Assembly (NCBI RefSeq): GCF_018324205.1
Contig: NZ_AP023356.1
Coordinates: 2,046,001-2,110,000, forward strand
Direction of reading: 5' to 3'
From: Actinoplanes ianthinogenes
GTDB lineage: Bacteria; Actinomycetota; Actinomycetes; Mycobacteriales; Micromonosporaceae
Length of the DNA: 64,000 nucleotides
Below are positions 1-8,272 of the stretch, one piece after another. The position numbers and the translations under genes are program-made. The notes beneath the pieces are model-generated. The model saw only the letters and a program-made list of their open reading frames with translations. It was not told where the DNA came from and made no database searches. Position 1 is the stretch's first letter. The number at the start of each line of letters is the position of its first letter.

Positions 1-198
1 CTCGACGCCGAGCAGGACCTCGGCCACGTCCGGCGGCGGGATGAGCGGCCCGCGCCAGGCGCCGTAGCCGGTGTGGTTGGAGAAGTTCACCGTGTGGACC
101 GGCACGACCTCGACACCGATGCGCTGAAGCGGGAAGACGGCCGCGGAGTTCCCGACGTGCCCGTGGGCGACCGCCGACTGGATGGACAGAACCTTCAT
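1..198 (-). CDS. pdxY: Pyridoxal kinase PdxY, N-terminal part (cut by window edge)
   Basis: Only the first 66 codons lie in the window. They read [20 protein letters not shown] and continue with [18 protein letters not shown], the characteristic start of PdxY/PdxK-type pyridoxal kinases of the ribokinase fold. These enzymes phosphorylate pyridoxal with ATP in the vitamin B6 salvage pathway in the cytosol. The GNSAA and NFSNHTGYG segments belong to the substrate-binding side of the family. The gene starts at an ATG at 198 and faces away from the AhpD-like gene at 263, so the 64 bases between them must hold both promoters. The catalytic C-terminal half is outside the window and cannot be judged. 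Confidence 0.9.
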   Translation of the reverse strand, partial: MKVLSIQSAVAHGHVGNSAAVFPLQRIGVEVVPVHTVNFSNHTGYGAWRGPLIPPPDVAEVLLGVE

Positions 199-262
199 AT
201 CCCCAGCCTAGGCAGCACGGATGAAGATGTACGGCCGGGTGGGTGGCTGCCACCCTGGGGGC

Positions 263-832
263 ATGGCCTATATCGATCTCGGCGTGGACGAGAAGAGCTT
301 CCCGGGCATCACCGGGCCGATGGCGTTCCGGCCGGAGACCGCGAAGCCACTCAACGAGCTGGCCGAGGTGCTGCTGCGGGCGCCGAACTCGCTGCCGGCC
401 GCGGAGCGCGAGCTGATCGCGGCGTACGTGTCCGGCCTCAACGAGTGCGTCTTCTGCTGCTCCTCGCACACCGCGTTCGCGGTCGCCCAATACGCCGCCG
501 CGGACGTCACCGACGGCGCCTCGATCGTGGCGCAGGCCCGCGCCGACCTGGACACCGCGCCGATCCCGGCGAAGCTGAAGGCGCTGCTGCGGATCGCCGG
601 CGCCGTCCAGCAGACCGGCCGCGCGGTCACCCCGGAGCTGGTCGACGCCGCCCGGGCGACCGGCGCCACCGACGTCGAGCTGCACGACACGGTGCTGATC
701 GCGGCCGCGTTCTGCATGTTCAACCGCTACGTCGACGGGCTCGGCACGTTCGCGCCCCAGGCGCCCGAGGACTACACGCCGATGGCCCACCGGATCGTCG
801 AGCAGGGGTACGGCATCCCGCAGGTGCGCTGA
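263..832 (+). CDS. AhpD-like carboxymuconolactone decarboxylase / peroxidase-related protein
   Basis: This 189-residue protein carries the AhpD core motif E61-C62-x2-C65-C66-x2-H69 (ECVFCCSSHT), the thiol pair plus histidine used by alkylhydroperoxidase AhpD-like enzymes to reduce peroxides. The remainder is helical and Ala-rich, as expected for the all-helical CMD fold. The ATG at 263 was chosen because a GGGG run lies directly upstream; an in-frame ATG at 221 would add 14 residues without family similarity. The substrate is unknown. By family knowledge such stand-alone proteins are thiol peroxidases or reductase partners, and no lipoyl partner gene sits next to it. The downstream neighbour is convergent with only 19 bases between stops. 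Confidence 0.85.
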   Translation: MAYIDLGVDEKSFPGITGPMAFRPETAKPLNELAEVLLRAPNSLPAAERELIAAYVSGLNECVFCCSSHTAFAVAQYAAADVTDGASIVAQARADLDTAPIPAKLKALLRIAGAVQQTGRAVTPELVDAARATGATDVELHDTVLIAAAFCMFNRYVDGLGTFAPQAPEDYTPMAHRIVEQGYGIPQVR

Positions 833-851
833 GCACCCTACCGGACCGCGC

Positions 852-1922
852 TCACCGCCGCGATCTCCGGCGCTGATAGACCCCGATGCCGAGGCCGGCG
901 AGGAGGATCCCGCTGCCGGCGAGGACCCGGCGCACAGTGGTGGAGTTCTGCGCGCGGCACTCCGCCGGGTCGTCGTGGGTCAGGGCGCACGCGATCAGAG
1001 CGCCCTCCTTCGCGCCGTAGGTCTGCTTCAGGGCGGCCTGAAGCTCCTCCCACTGGTGCCGGGTCTCGACGATCGCGCCCGTCACCGCCTTGGCGAAGTT
1101 GGTGCGCACGATGCCGCGCGGGGTGGTGGGATCGGTCGTGTCGCCGGTGTCCGGATCGACGATGCCGTTGTCCTTGTTGAGGGCGGCGTGGGTGATCCGG
1201 TTCGCGCAGGCTCCGGTGCCGGGGATGCTGTCGTCGAGGACGAAGCAGCCGGTGGACAGTTCGCCGGGCACCGTGGGTTTGCCGGTGCCACGCAGGTCGA
1301 GGACCGCGCTCGGGGCGGGCAGGTCCAGACCCGGCGGGTTGTCGGCGCCGGGCTGCCGGTCCGGGTCGGCCTCGTCGGACCAGTTGCTGTGTGAGTAGAA
1401 GTCCTGGGCGCCGTGCAGCGCGCGGCCGAAGGCCTCCAGCGCCTTGCACTTGGCCCGCGGCTCGGCCTTCGGGGACAGCTCGCAGTCGGTGCCGAGATCG
1501 ACCTGCGCGTCGATGATCCGGCCGTCGTCGTCGAGCACGCCGCCGGCGGCCCGGACCGCCTCCGTGAAGCGGCCGCGCAGGTGGTCGACGCAGCGCAGCA
1601 GCGCCGCGGTGGCCTGGTCGCGGGTGCGCGGGTAGCCACCGGCGAGGTAGTCGGCGTCGTCGCAGTGCGCGGCCGGGTCGGAGATCTCGGTGCTGTCCGG
1701 GGAACCGACGCCGCCGAACTTGCGCTCGTGGCCGGCGAGCTGGTCCATCGACCGTGGCGCGAAGCACGCGGCGCCGTGCTCGGCGGCGGTCCGGCAGGCG
1801 ACCGCGGCGCGGGTGATCCGCTCGTGTTCCCGGTGCTGGCCGCCGCCGTCGATGGTGCCGAACCCGGGGACGATCGCGAGCACGAGGGCCGCCGCCGCTC
1901 GTCCCATCCGCTCGCCGCCCAT
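852..1922 (-). CDS. Secreted HET-C/CinY-like protein with C-terminal membrane anchor
   Basis: The 356-residue product starts MGGERMGRAAAALVLAIVPG, a short signal peptide, and ends in one transmembrane stretch (VLAGSGILLAGLGIGVY) followed by QRRRSRR. That gives an extracellular domain anchored at its C-terminus. The body contains GQHREHERITR and HGAQDFYSHSNW, the signature shared by fungal HET-C, vertebrate VWA7 and actinobacterial CinY-like proteins. Several conserved Cys (for example CFAPRS, HCDDAD, TDCELS) suggest disulfides outside the cell. The histidines of the motif look like metal ligands of a zinc phospholipase-like helical fold, but this is inference. The start at 1922 is preferred over much longer in-frame readings because the signal peptide begins there; 1907 is an alternative. 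The biological role is not established. Confidence 0.7.
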   Translation of the reverse strand: MGGERMGRAAAALVLAIVPGFGTIDGGGQHREHERITRAAVACRTAAEHGAACFAPRSMDQLAGHERKFGGVGSPDSTEISDPAAHCDDADYLAGGYPRTRDQATAALLRCVDHLRGRFTEAVRAAGGVLDDDGRIIDAQVDLGTDCELSPKAEPRAKCKALEAFGRALHGAQDFYSHSNWSDEADPDRQPGADNPPGLDLPAPSAVLDLRGTGKPTVPGELSTGCFVLDDSIPGTGACANRITHAALNKDNGIVDPDTGDTTDPTTPRGIVRTNFAKAVTGAIVETRHQWEELQAALKQTYGAKEGALIACALTHDDPAECRAQNSTTVRRVLAGSGILLAGLGIGVYQRRRSRR

Positions 1923-2028
1923 CCGTCCAGGCTGCCCGAGCGGCGCCGTCCCGGAACCACCCCGTCCGGATGAGCGCCTCCCTGCTTGACAGCAATTCAC
2001 GTCGATGAAACATTGATGAAACTTTCCT

Positions 2029-2040
2029 GAGAGCGCTCTC
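2029..2040. promoter_or_regulatory. Palindromic LacI-type operator candidate upstream of the lectin/beta-helix gene
   Basis: GAGAGCGCTCTC is a perfect 12-base palindrome 45 bases before the ATG at 2086. It matches the core of the exact CebR box found at 50759 in this window (GAGCGCTC shared, outer bases differ). LacI-family regulators bind such centrally CG-symmetric sites, so sugar-dependent control of the secreted protein is likely, though the regulator is unknown. Confidence 0.5.
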
Positions 2041-2085
2041 TCCCTCTCCCAGGGCGCCCTCCCCTCCTCGTAGGCAGGACGGCAC

Positions 2086-4284
2086 ATGAACGTTGTCCTT
2101 CGACCACGCCGCCGCGTGCTCATCGCGGCATCGGCGCTGCTGGTGATCGCCGCCCTCGGCGTCGGCACCCCCGCCTCGGCAGCCGCCGTCGCCGGTAACA
2201 CCATCGCCGGGCCGGGCGGCAAATGTGTCGACGTCAGCGGCGACGACACCGGCGTCAACGGCACCGCGGTCCAGCTCTGGGACTGCCAGGCCACCGCCGC
2301 CGACCAGCACTGGACGTGGAGCGGCACCGCGCTCACCACCATCGGCCGCTGCCTGGACATCACCAGCGGCGGCACCGCCAACGGCACCAAGCTCCAGCTC
2401 TGGGACTGCAACGGCACCGGCGCGCAGCAGTGGACCCAGCAGGCCGACGGCAGCCTGAAGAACCCGCAGTCCGGCCGCTGCATGGACTCACCCAGCGGCG
2501 CCACCGCCAACGGCACCCGCCTGCAGATCTGGGACTGCAATGGCACCGGCGCGCAGAAGTTCACCGTCACGACGACGACGCCGGGCACCTGCCCGACCTA
2601 CTCCGACACCCCGGACTTCGGGCCGAACGTGCACATCTACGACCACTCGATGTCGGACGCCGCCATCCAGTCGTCGCTGGACAGCGTGTTCAACGCGCAG
2701 AAGGACACGCAGTCGGCGCAGTTCGGCACCCGGCGCGACGCGCTGGTGTTCAAGCCGAGCACCACGCCGTACGCGGTCGGCGCGAACATCGGCTTCAACA
2801 CCTCGATCCTCGGGCTCGGGCAGAACCCCGACGACGTACGCATCAACGGCGCGGTCACCGTCGACGCGTTCAACGCCAGCGACGCCGGCAACGCCACGCA
2901 GAACTTCTGGCGGTCGGCCGAGAACCTGTCGATCAACACGCTCGGCGGCACGAACCGCTGGGCGGTGGCGCAGGCCGCGCCGTACCGCCGGATGCACGTG
3001 ATCGGCGGCCTGAACCTCTTCCCGGCCAGCTACGGCTGGGCCAGCGGCGGGTACATCTCCGACTCGAAGATCGACGGGAACGCCGAGTCGGCCTCGCAGC
3101 AGCAGTGGTACACCAAGGACAGCACGCTCGGCTCGTGGAGCGGCTCGAACTGGAACATGGTGTTCTCCGGCACCAACGGCGCCCCGGCCAACAACTTCAA
3201 CACCAACCCGGCCGCCGGGCCGCGGTACACCACGCTGGGCACCACGCCGATCTCGCGGGACGTGCCGTACCTGTACCTCGACTCGGCCGGCAAGTACCGG
3301 GTCTTCCTGCCCTCGCTGCGCACCAACGCCAGCGGGCCGAGCTGGGCGGGTGGCAGCACGCCCGGCAGCTCGCTGCCGATGAGCACCTTCTTCGTGGCGA
3401 AGCCGGGCGACTCCGCCGCGACGATCAACACCGCGCTCGCCAACGGCTGCAACGTCTTCTTCACGCCGGGCATCTACCACGTGAACCAGACCCTGCACGT
3501 GACCAAGGCGAACACGGTCGTGCTCGGCATCGGTTACCCGACGATCATCCCGGACAACGGGGTCAACGCGATGGACGTCGCCGACGTCGACGGCGTGCGG
3601 CTCAAGGGCCTGCTCTTCGACGCCGGCACCACCAACAGCGACACGCTGCTCAAGGTCGGCCTCGCCAAGACCGCGGTGTCGCACGCGGCGAACCCGGCCA
3701 CGGTGCAGGACGTGTTCTTCCGGATCGGCGGCATGGTTGCCGGCAAGGCCACCAACAGCCTGGTGGTGAACACCAACAACACGATCGTCGACCACACCTG
3801 GGCGTGGCGGGCCGACCACGGCGCCGGGATCGGCTGGACGGTCAACACCGCCGACAACGGGCTCACCGTCAACGGTGACAACGTGCTGGCCACCGGCCTG
3901 TTCGTCGAGCACTACCAGAAGAACGAGGTGGTCTGGAACGGCGCCAACGGGAAGATCATCTTCTTCCAGAACGAGATGCCGTACGACCCGCCGAACCAGG
4001 CCGCCTGGATGAACGGGTCGGCCAACGGCTACCCGGCGATCAAGGTGGCCTCCGGGGTCACCACGTTCGAGGCCTGGGGCCTGGGCAGCTACTGCTACTT
4101 CAACGTCAACAACTCGGTGGCGTCGGCCCGGGCCTTCGAGGTCCCCGCGGTCGCCGGGGTGAAGTTCCACAACATGGCGATCGTGTCGCTGGGCGGGGTG
4201 GGCACCATCTCGCACATCATCAACAACACCGGCGCCGCGGCGAACTCCAGCAACACCAATTCGTACCTCGTGAACTTCCCGTAA
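2086..4284 (+). CDS. Secreted ricin-B-type lectin (CBM13) fused to a beta-helix, probably polysaccharide-active protein
   Basis: The 732-residue protein has a signal peptide (residues 1-33, ending TPASAAA). A ricin-B beta-trefoil follows at about 37-160, with three repeats each carrying an LQLWDC-type motif and QxW (QHW, QQW; the third has QKF). The large C-terminal part, about 170-732, is Asn/Gly-rich with repeating short beta-strands (NTNNTIVDHTWAW, ADNGLTVNGDNVLATGLF), typical of right-handed parallel beta-helix enzymes such as GH55 or pectate-lyase-like proteins. Similar actinobacterial proteins are often mislabelled adenylyl cyclase or coagulation factor 5/8 proteins. Catalytic residues could not be assigned, so the enzymatic activity is inferred only. 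A LacI-type palindrome precedes it and a hairpin terminator follows, so it is probably monocistronic. Confidence 0.75.
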   Translation: MNVVLRPRRRVLIAASALLVIAALGVGTPASAAAVAGNTIAGPGGKCVDVSGDDTGVNGTAVQLWDCQATAADQHWTWSGTALTTIGRCLDITSGGTANGTKLQLWDCNGTGAQQWTQQADGSLKNPQSGRCMDSPSGATANGTRLQIWDCNGTGAQKFTVTTTTPGTCPTYSDTPDFGPNVHIYDHSMSDAAIQSSLDSVFNAQKDTQSAQFGTRRDALVFKPSTTPYAVGANIGFNTSILGLGQNPDDVRINGAVTVDAFNASDAGNATQNFWRSAENLSINTLGGTNRWAVAQAAPYRRMHVIGGLNLFPASYGWASGGYISDSKIDGNAESASQQQWYTKDSTLGSWSGSNWNMVFSGTNGAPANNFNTNPAAGPRYTTLGTTPISRDVPYLYLDSAGKYRVFLPSLRTNASGPSWAGGSTPGSSLPMSTFFVAKPGDSAATINTALANGCNVFFTPGIYHVNQTLHVTKANTVVLGIGYPTIIPDNGVNAMDVADVDGVRLKGLLFDAGTTNSDTLLKVGLAKTAVSHAANPATVQDVFFRIGGMVAGKATNSLVVNTNNTIVDHTWAWRADHGAGIGWTVNTADNGLTVNGDNVLATGLFVEHYQKNEVVWNGANGKIIFFQNEMPYDPPNQAAWMNGSANGYPAIKVASGVTTFEAWGLGSYCYFNVNNSVASARAFEVPAVAGVKFHNMAIVSLGGVGTISHIINNTGAAANSSNTNSYLVNFP

Positions 4285-4294
4285 ACCTTGAGGT

Positions 4295-4321
4295 GGCCGG
4301 ACCCTCTCCGGGGGTCCGGCC
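4295..4321 (+). terminator. Rho-independent-type hairpin after the lectin/beta-helix gene
   Basis: GGCCGGACCC pairs with GGGTCCGGCC around a 7-base loop, 10 bases after the stop codon. There is no clear T-run, which is common for terminators in high-GC actinobacteria. Confidence 0.7.
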
Positions 4322-4402
4322 ATTGACCACGGTGGACGGTCATGATCCGATGGGCCCACTCACGGGGAAGATCATCTCTTCCCCTCGAAGGGAGCCTTCG
4401 GC

Positions 4403-4858
4403 ATGAAGAAGTTCCACACGCTCGTCGCCACCGGTGTCGCCGCCGCGGCGCTGGGTGTGTTCGCCGCCCCCACCGCCGCCTTCGCCGCCACCTCCGAGGT
4501 CGACCAGTGCGGTCCGCCGATCGGGGACGGCACCTGCTCCAACTACGTCGCCGCCACGATCACCTGGTACAACCGCACCGCCGGCATCGACGGTTGCGTC
4601 TACGACAACTTCGCCGGCGCCGACTTCACCGGCGTCGTCTTCGAGGCCTACGCCGGCAGCACCAAGATCGACAGCACCACCCGCTCGGCGAACGACACCG
4701 TCGACGATTTCGGGATCCGCTGCTTCGGCTTCACCATCGGCGACCCGGACCTGGTCGGCGGCATCGACCGGATCAAGGTCACGGTCCGCCGCGGCTTCGC
4801 GTCCGGCGGCTACGCCAACGGCGCCTGGAAGAACTACCAGAAGAAGGACGCTTCGTAG
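4403..4858 (+). CDS. Small secreted protein of unknown function
   Basis: The product has 151 residues with a clear Sec signal peptide (MKKFHTLVATGVAAAALGVF, cleavage near AFAAT). The mature part is about 120 residues with four Cys (DQCGPP, GTCSNY, DGCVYD, IRCFGF), likely two disulfides, and many aromatic and small residues. This suggests a compact extracellular beta-rich domain. No family was recognised. An AAGGGAG ribosome site lies ten bases before the ATG. Hairpins on both sides mark it as a single-gene transcript. Confidence 0.7.
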   Translation: MKKFHTLVATGVAAAALGVFAAPTAAFAATSEVDQCGPPIGDGTCSNYVAATITWYNRTAGIDGCVYDNFAGADFTGVVFEAYAGSTKIDSTTRSANDTVDDFGIRCFGFTIGDPDLVGGIDRIKVTVRRGFASGGYANGAWKNYQKKDAS

Positions 4859-4863
4859 TCCTT

Positions 4864-4884
4864 CCCGCCGAGACCACCGGCGGG
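4864..4884 (+). terminator. Hairpin terminator between convergent genes
   Basis: CCCGCCG pairs with CGGCGGG around AGACCAC, directly after the small secreted protein and before the convergent LuxR-ATPase gene. It can act on both strands. Confidence 0.6.
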
Positions 4885-4912
4885 AGCATCCGTTCCTGCC
4901 GGTGCCTCCCTC

Positions 4913-7828
4913 TCAGCCGGCATCCGCCAGCAGGAGCGCCCGTTTCTGCTGGTAGGGACAGCCCGCGGCCTCGAACGCGGCGGCGGTGGCGCGGATGCCC
5001 TCCCCATCGTCGTCGAGCAGGGCGGCGGCCCGGTCGAGGAGCGCGCCGGCGATCGGGTTCCCGGCGACCATCGGGCGGGTCTCGGTCAGCAGGTCGGCGG
5101 CCTTGGGGTGGCCGGACAGCACGGCGGCCTCCACCCGGAGGGCGACGTGCCACTGCTTCAGGATTCCGATGCGCCACGCGCCCGGGGCGTCCAGTCGTTC
5201 CAGGGCGAGCGCCGGCTCCCCGTGGTGGAGCAGGGCGATGGCCTCGAAGGCGGGGCTGTAACCGGCCCGGTCCTCGGCAGTGACGCCCATCCGGTCCAGG
5301 ACGGCGAACCACTCGTCCCGGGCCGCCCGGTCGCCCCGCAGATCGTGGACCAGGGCGACAGCGGCGGCCGCCGGGCCGAAGTTGCGGGCCTGCGGGCGGC
5401 CCGCCCGCGTCCAGCCGTCGAGGAACCGGCCGCTCGCCGCGAGCACGTCGGTGTCGTGGCCGGCGAGGGCGTCGGCCATCAGGAGCCGGGACGTCGCGAC
5501 GTGCCCGGCCTCGGCCAGCAGTGGCAGGTCGCGGAGCCGCTGCCCCCAGCGGTGGGCCGCCACCAGGTCGCCGGTGCCGATGCTGGTGGCGGTGGCGATC
5601 AGGAGCGCGTCGATCAGCTCGTCCGCGATGTCCGGGGTGAGCGGCAGGTGCTCCAGCAGCTCGACGCGGCGACGGGCGACGGCTGCGGCGGCGGCCTCGT
5701 CGCCCACGCGGCGTCGCGCCCCGATCAGCGAGAACAGGGCGGCGCACTCGGCGAGCGGATCGTCGAGGCGGCGGGCCAGGTCCACGGCACGCTCGGCCAG
5801 CGCGGTCATCCGTGCCGCGGCCTCCGCAGCCCGCTCCCCCTCGGTCGGCGTCGCCGCGGCTCGCTCTCCCTGGTTCGGCGTCGCCGCGGGCCGCTCGGCG
5901 AAGAACGCGTAGCTTGCGGCGGCGCAGTCGGCGAGAGCGATCGCGGCCTGCGCGGCGAGGTCGTCCCCGGCCAGCTCCCGCGCCCGGTCGAGCAGCGCGG
6001 CCGCCTCCTCGCGCGGCGGGCGCTGGACGAAGGCCCCGGACTTCCGGAAGAACGTGGTGGTCGCGGTCGCGAGATCCCGCGCCGCGCCGGGCGTCTCGCC
6101 GGCCGCCTCGGCAGCGGCCCGCCACAACCGGTAGGCGTCGTCGCCGCGCATCCGGCACGCGGCCACGCTCGCCGCCAGACGCAGCGCCGCGGGGTCCTCG
6201 GTGAGGGCGGCGGCCTGTTCGTACCGCTGCTGGGACTCGCCGATCAGGTTGCGGTCGAAGGCCAGCCGCCCGAGCAGCAGAGCCAGCCGGTGCGCGTCGG
6301 CACGCCGGTCGGGCCGCTCGGCCGCCCAGCTCAGGGCCGCCCGCAAGTCGTCGGCCACCGCGTCGAACCTGACTCGCCAGCCCTCCTCCCCCGAGGCTGC
6401 CAGCTCCTCGGCGACTTCCAGGCACCAGCGCAGGTGCCGGGCCGGCGCGGCCTCCCGCTCGCCGGCCGCGGCGAGTTGCTCGGTCCCGTACTGCCGGATC
6501 GTCTCCAGGACCCGATAGCGGGTCCCACCCGCCGACGCGGTCACGCTCAGCAGGCTCTGATCGGCGAGACGCGCCAGGCCGTCGGCGACGTGCCCGGGCG
6601 CCAGCGGATCGAACCCGGCCACGGCAGCAGCGGCGGCGGCGGTGAACGGCGAGACGAAGACCGAGATCCGCCGCAGCAGCGCCAGGTCGTCCCCGCTGAG
6701 CAGCGCCTGACTCCAGTCGAGCATCGCCCGCACCGACCGGTGCCGATCGTCGGCCCGGTATCCACCGACGAGCAGCCGCAGATGGTCGGAGAGGCCGGCC
6801 ACCAGCCCGTCGAGCCCCAGCGTCGGCAGCCGCGCGGCGGCCAGCTCGATCGCCAGCGCCACGCCGTCCAGCTTCCGGCACAGGTCGGCGACCTGTGCCA
6901 CCTGCTCACCCTCGATGGTCCAGCCCACCGCCGCAGCCCGGTCCCGGAACAGCGCGACCGCGTCCGGCTCGCCCTCGGGAAAGAGCGAGCCGTCACCGAA
7001 AGGAGGGCCGTCGCCGGAAGGAGAGCCGTCACGGGACGGAGAGCCGTCACGGGAGGGCGACCCGTCACGGGAGGGCGACCCGTCACGGGAGGGCGACCCG
7101 TCACGGGAGGGCGACCCGTCGCGGGAGGGCGCCCCGCCAAGAGACAGCGGCGGCACCGGGTAGACCCACTCGAACGGCACCATCAGCCGCGCCCGGCTGG
7201 TGGCCAGCACGCTCACCTGCGGGCACCGCGCCAGCAGCCGCTCCAGGAACGGCGCCACCCCGTCGGTCACATGCTCACAGTTGTCCAGCACCAGCAGCGC
7301 CCGCCGCTCGGCGAGCGCCGCCACCACCGAGTCACCGAGGCTCCGGCCCTGCTGCTCCCCGACGCCGAGCGCGGTCGCGACCGCCGCCGCCACCATCGCC
7401 GGGTCGGTGACCGGCACCAGGTCGACGAACCACACCCCGTCCGGAAACGCCCCGCCCAGATCGGCCGCCACCGACAGCACCAGCCGGGTCTTGCCCACCC
7501 CGCCGGGCCCGACCGCGGTGACCTGGCGACGCGTGGTGACCGCCGCGCGCAGCGCCTCGCGTTCCCGGACGCGGCCGACGAACGCGCTCAGTGGCGCCGG
7601 CAGGACGGCGGACCGCTGTGCCGGCCGGGCACGGTCGGCGAGCTCGCGACGGTCGGCCGCGCCGAGCTTGCGCAGCAGCGACGACACGTGTGTCTCCACG
7701 GTGCGCACCGAGATGAACAGCTGGGCGCCGATCTCGGCGTTGGTCCGGTGCTCCCCGACCAGGGCCAGGATCTCGGCTTCCCGGGGCGAGATCCCCGGCG
7801 TGGCTGGCTGCTTCGACACGCGGGTCAT
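4913..7828 (-). CDS. LuxR-type regulator with STAND/NB-ARC ATPase and helical repeat C-terminus
   Basis: The 971-residue protein begins with a LuxR helix-turn-helix (about residues 13-70, ISPREAEILALVGEHRTNAE then VRTVETHVSSLLRKLG). Next come a P-loop ATPase with Walker A GPGGVGKT at 107-114 and a Walker B-like LLVLDNCEHV at 178-187, then a long Ala-rich region compatible with tetratricopeptide-type helices. Having the HTH at the N-terminus, before the ATPase, is the reverse of MalT-like LAL regulators. Such proteins act as ligand-gated switches on transcription, but the signal here is unknown. Residues about 233-280 hold a perfect-looking SRDGSP repeat array where relatives have a short loop. 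A second small duplication occurs near residues 640-665 (ATPNQGERAA/ATPTEGERAA). It faces away from the VOC gene at 7909. Confidence 0.85.
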   Translation of the reverse strand: MTRVSKQPATPGISPREAEILALVGEHRTNAEIGAQLFISVRTVETHVSSLLRKLGAADRRELADRARPAQRSAVLPAPLSAFVGRVREREALRAAVTTRRQVTAVGPGGVGKTRLVLSVAADLGGAFPDGVWFVDLVPVTDPAMVAAAVATALGVGEQQGRSLGDSVVAALAERRALLVLDNCEHVTDGVAPFLERLLARCPQVSVLATSRARLMVPFEWVYPVPPLSLGGAPSRDGSPSRDGSPSRDGSPSRDGSPSRDGSPSRDGSPSGDGPPFGDGSLFPEGEPDAVALFRDRAAAVGWTIEGEQVAQVADLCRKLDGVALAIELAAARLPTLGLDGLVAGLSDHLRLLVGGYRADDRHRSVRAMLDWSQALLSGDDLALLRRISVFVSPFTAAAAAAVAGFDPLAPGHVADGLARLADQSLLSVTASAGGTRYRVLETIRQYGTEQLAAAGEREAAPARHLRWCLEVAEELAASGEEGWRVRFDAVADDLRAALSWAAERPDRRADAHRLALLLGRLAFDRNLIGESQQRYEQAAALTEDPAALRLAASVAACRMRGDDAYRLWRAAAEAAGETPGAARDLATATTTFFRKSGAFVQRPPREEAAALLDRARELAGDDLAAQAAIALADCAAASYAFFAERPAATPNQGERAAATPTEGERAAEAAARMTALAERAVDLARRLDDPLAECAALFSLIGARRRVGDEAAAAAVARRRVELLEHLPLTPDIADELIDALLIATATSIGTGDLVAAHRWGQRLRDLPLLAEAGHVATSRLLMADALAGHDTDVLAASGRFLDGWTRAGRPQARNFGPAAAAVALVHDLRGDRAARDEWFAVLDRMGVTAEDRAGYSPAFEAIALLHHGEPALALERLDAPGAWRIGILKQWHVALRVEAAVLSGHPKAADLLTETRPMVAGNPIAGALLDRAAALLDDDGEGIRATAAAFEAAGCPYQQKRALLLADAG
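6989..7132. repeat. In-frame 18-bp minisatellite inside the ATPase domain
   Basis: An 18-base unit (for example GTCACGGGAGGGCGACCC) is repeated about seven to eight times, with near-identity in the centre and decay at the 6989 end. On the coding strand it adds (Ser-Arg-Asp-Gly-Ser-Pro)n to the LuxR-ATPase. Because the unit is a multiple of three, gain or loss of copies would change loop length without breaking the frame. Confidence 0.9.
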
Positions 7829-7908
7829 TCTCGCGTACCGCGTCTACGGGGTGGTCTCCGTGGTCAGCACGGATGTTCGCGGCACCCCACCGGCGGCAAG
7901 CTTTCCGC

Positions 7909-8244
7909 ATGTCCATCAAGACGATCATCATTCCGGTACGCGATCTGCCGGCTGCCAGCGCGTTGTACCGGGCGGTGCTGGGCGTGGAGCCCTACGCGGA
8001 CGAGCCGTACTACGTCGGCTTCCGGGTCGGGGACCAGGAGATCGGCCTGGACCCCAACGGCCACAACCACGGGATGACCGGCCCGGTGAACTACTGCCAC
8101 GTCGACGACGTGCCCGCGACCCTGCACGCGGCCGTCGCGGCGGGCTGGCTCACCCGGCAGGGCGCCAAGGATGTCGGCGCCGGCCGGCTCGCCGCCATCG
8201 TCGAGGACCCGAACGGCAACGTCCTCGGCCTCCTCCAGCGCTGA
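7909..8244 (+). CDS. VOC-superfamily (glyoxalase/bleomycin-resistance fold) protein
   Basis: The 111-residue protein starts MSIKTIIIPVRDLPAASALY, the typical first beta-alpha element of a VOC half-domain pair, and ends VEDPNGNVLGLLQR, the matching last strand with the usual D-P-x-G-N-x-x-G. A pair of such modules forms a metal- or ligand-binding cup. No substrate can be deduced. The ATG at 7909 is chosen because the family domain begins immediately there. The second VOC gene starts 28 bases downstream on the same strand, so both are probably co-transcribed. Confidence 0.85.
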   Translation: MSIKTIIIPVRDLPAASALYRAVLGVEPYADEPYYVGFRVGDQEIGLDPNGHNHGMTGPVNYCHVDDVPATLHAAVAAGWLTRQGAKDVGAGRLAAIVEDPNGNVLGLLQR

Positions 8245-8272
8245 CCACCACCCACCGAGAGGAAACCACGTC

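Noticed and set aside
5108-8077. Very long open frame antisense to the LuxR-ATPase gene (989 codons)
   Set aside because: It mirrors the real gene in a high-GC genome; the translation is Arg/Gly/Gln-rich low complexity without domains, while the minus strand encodes clear HTH and P-loop motifs.
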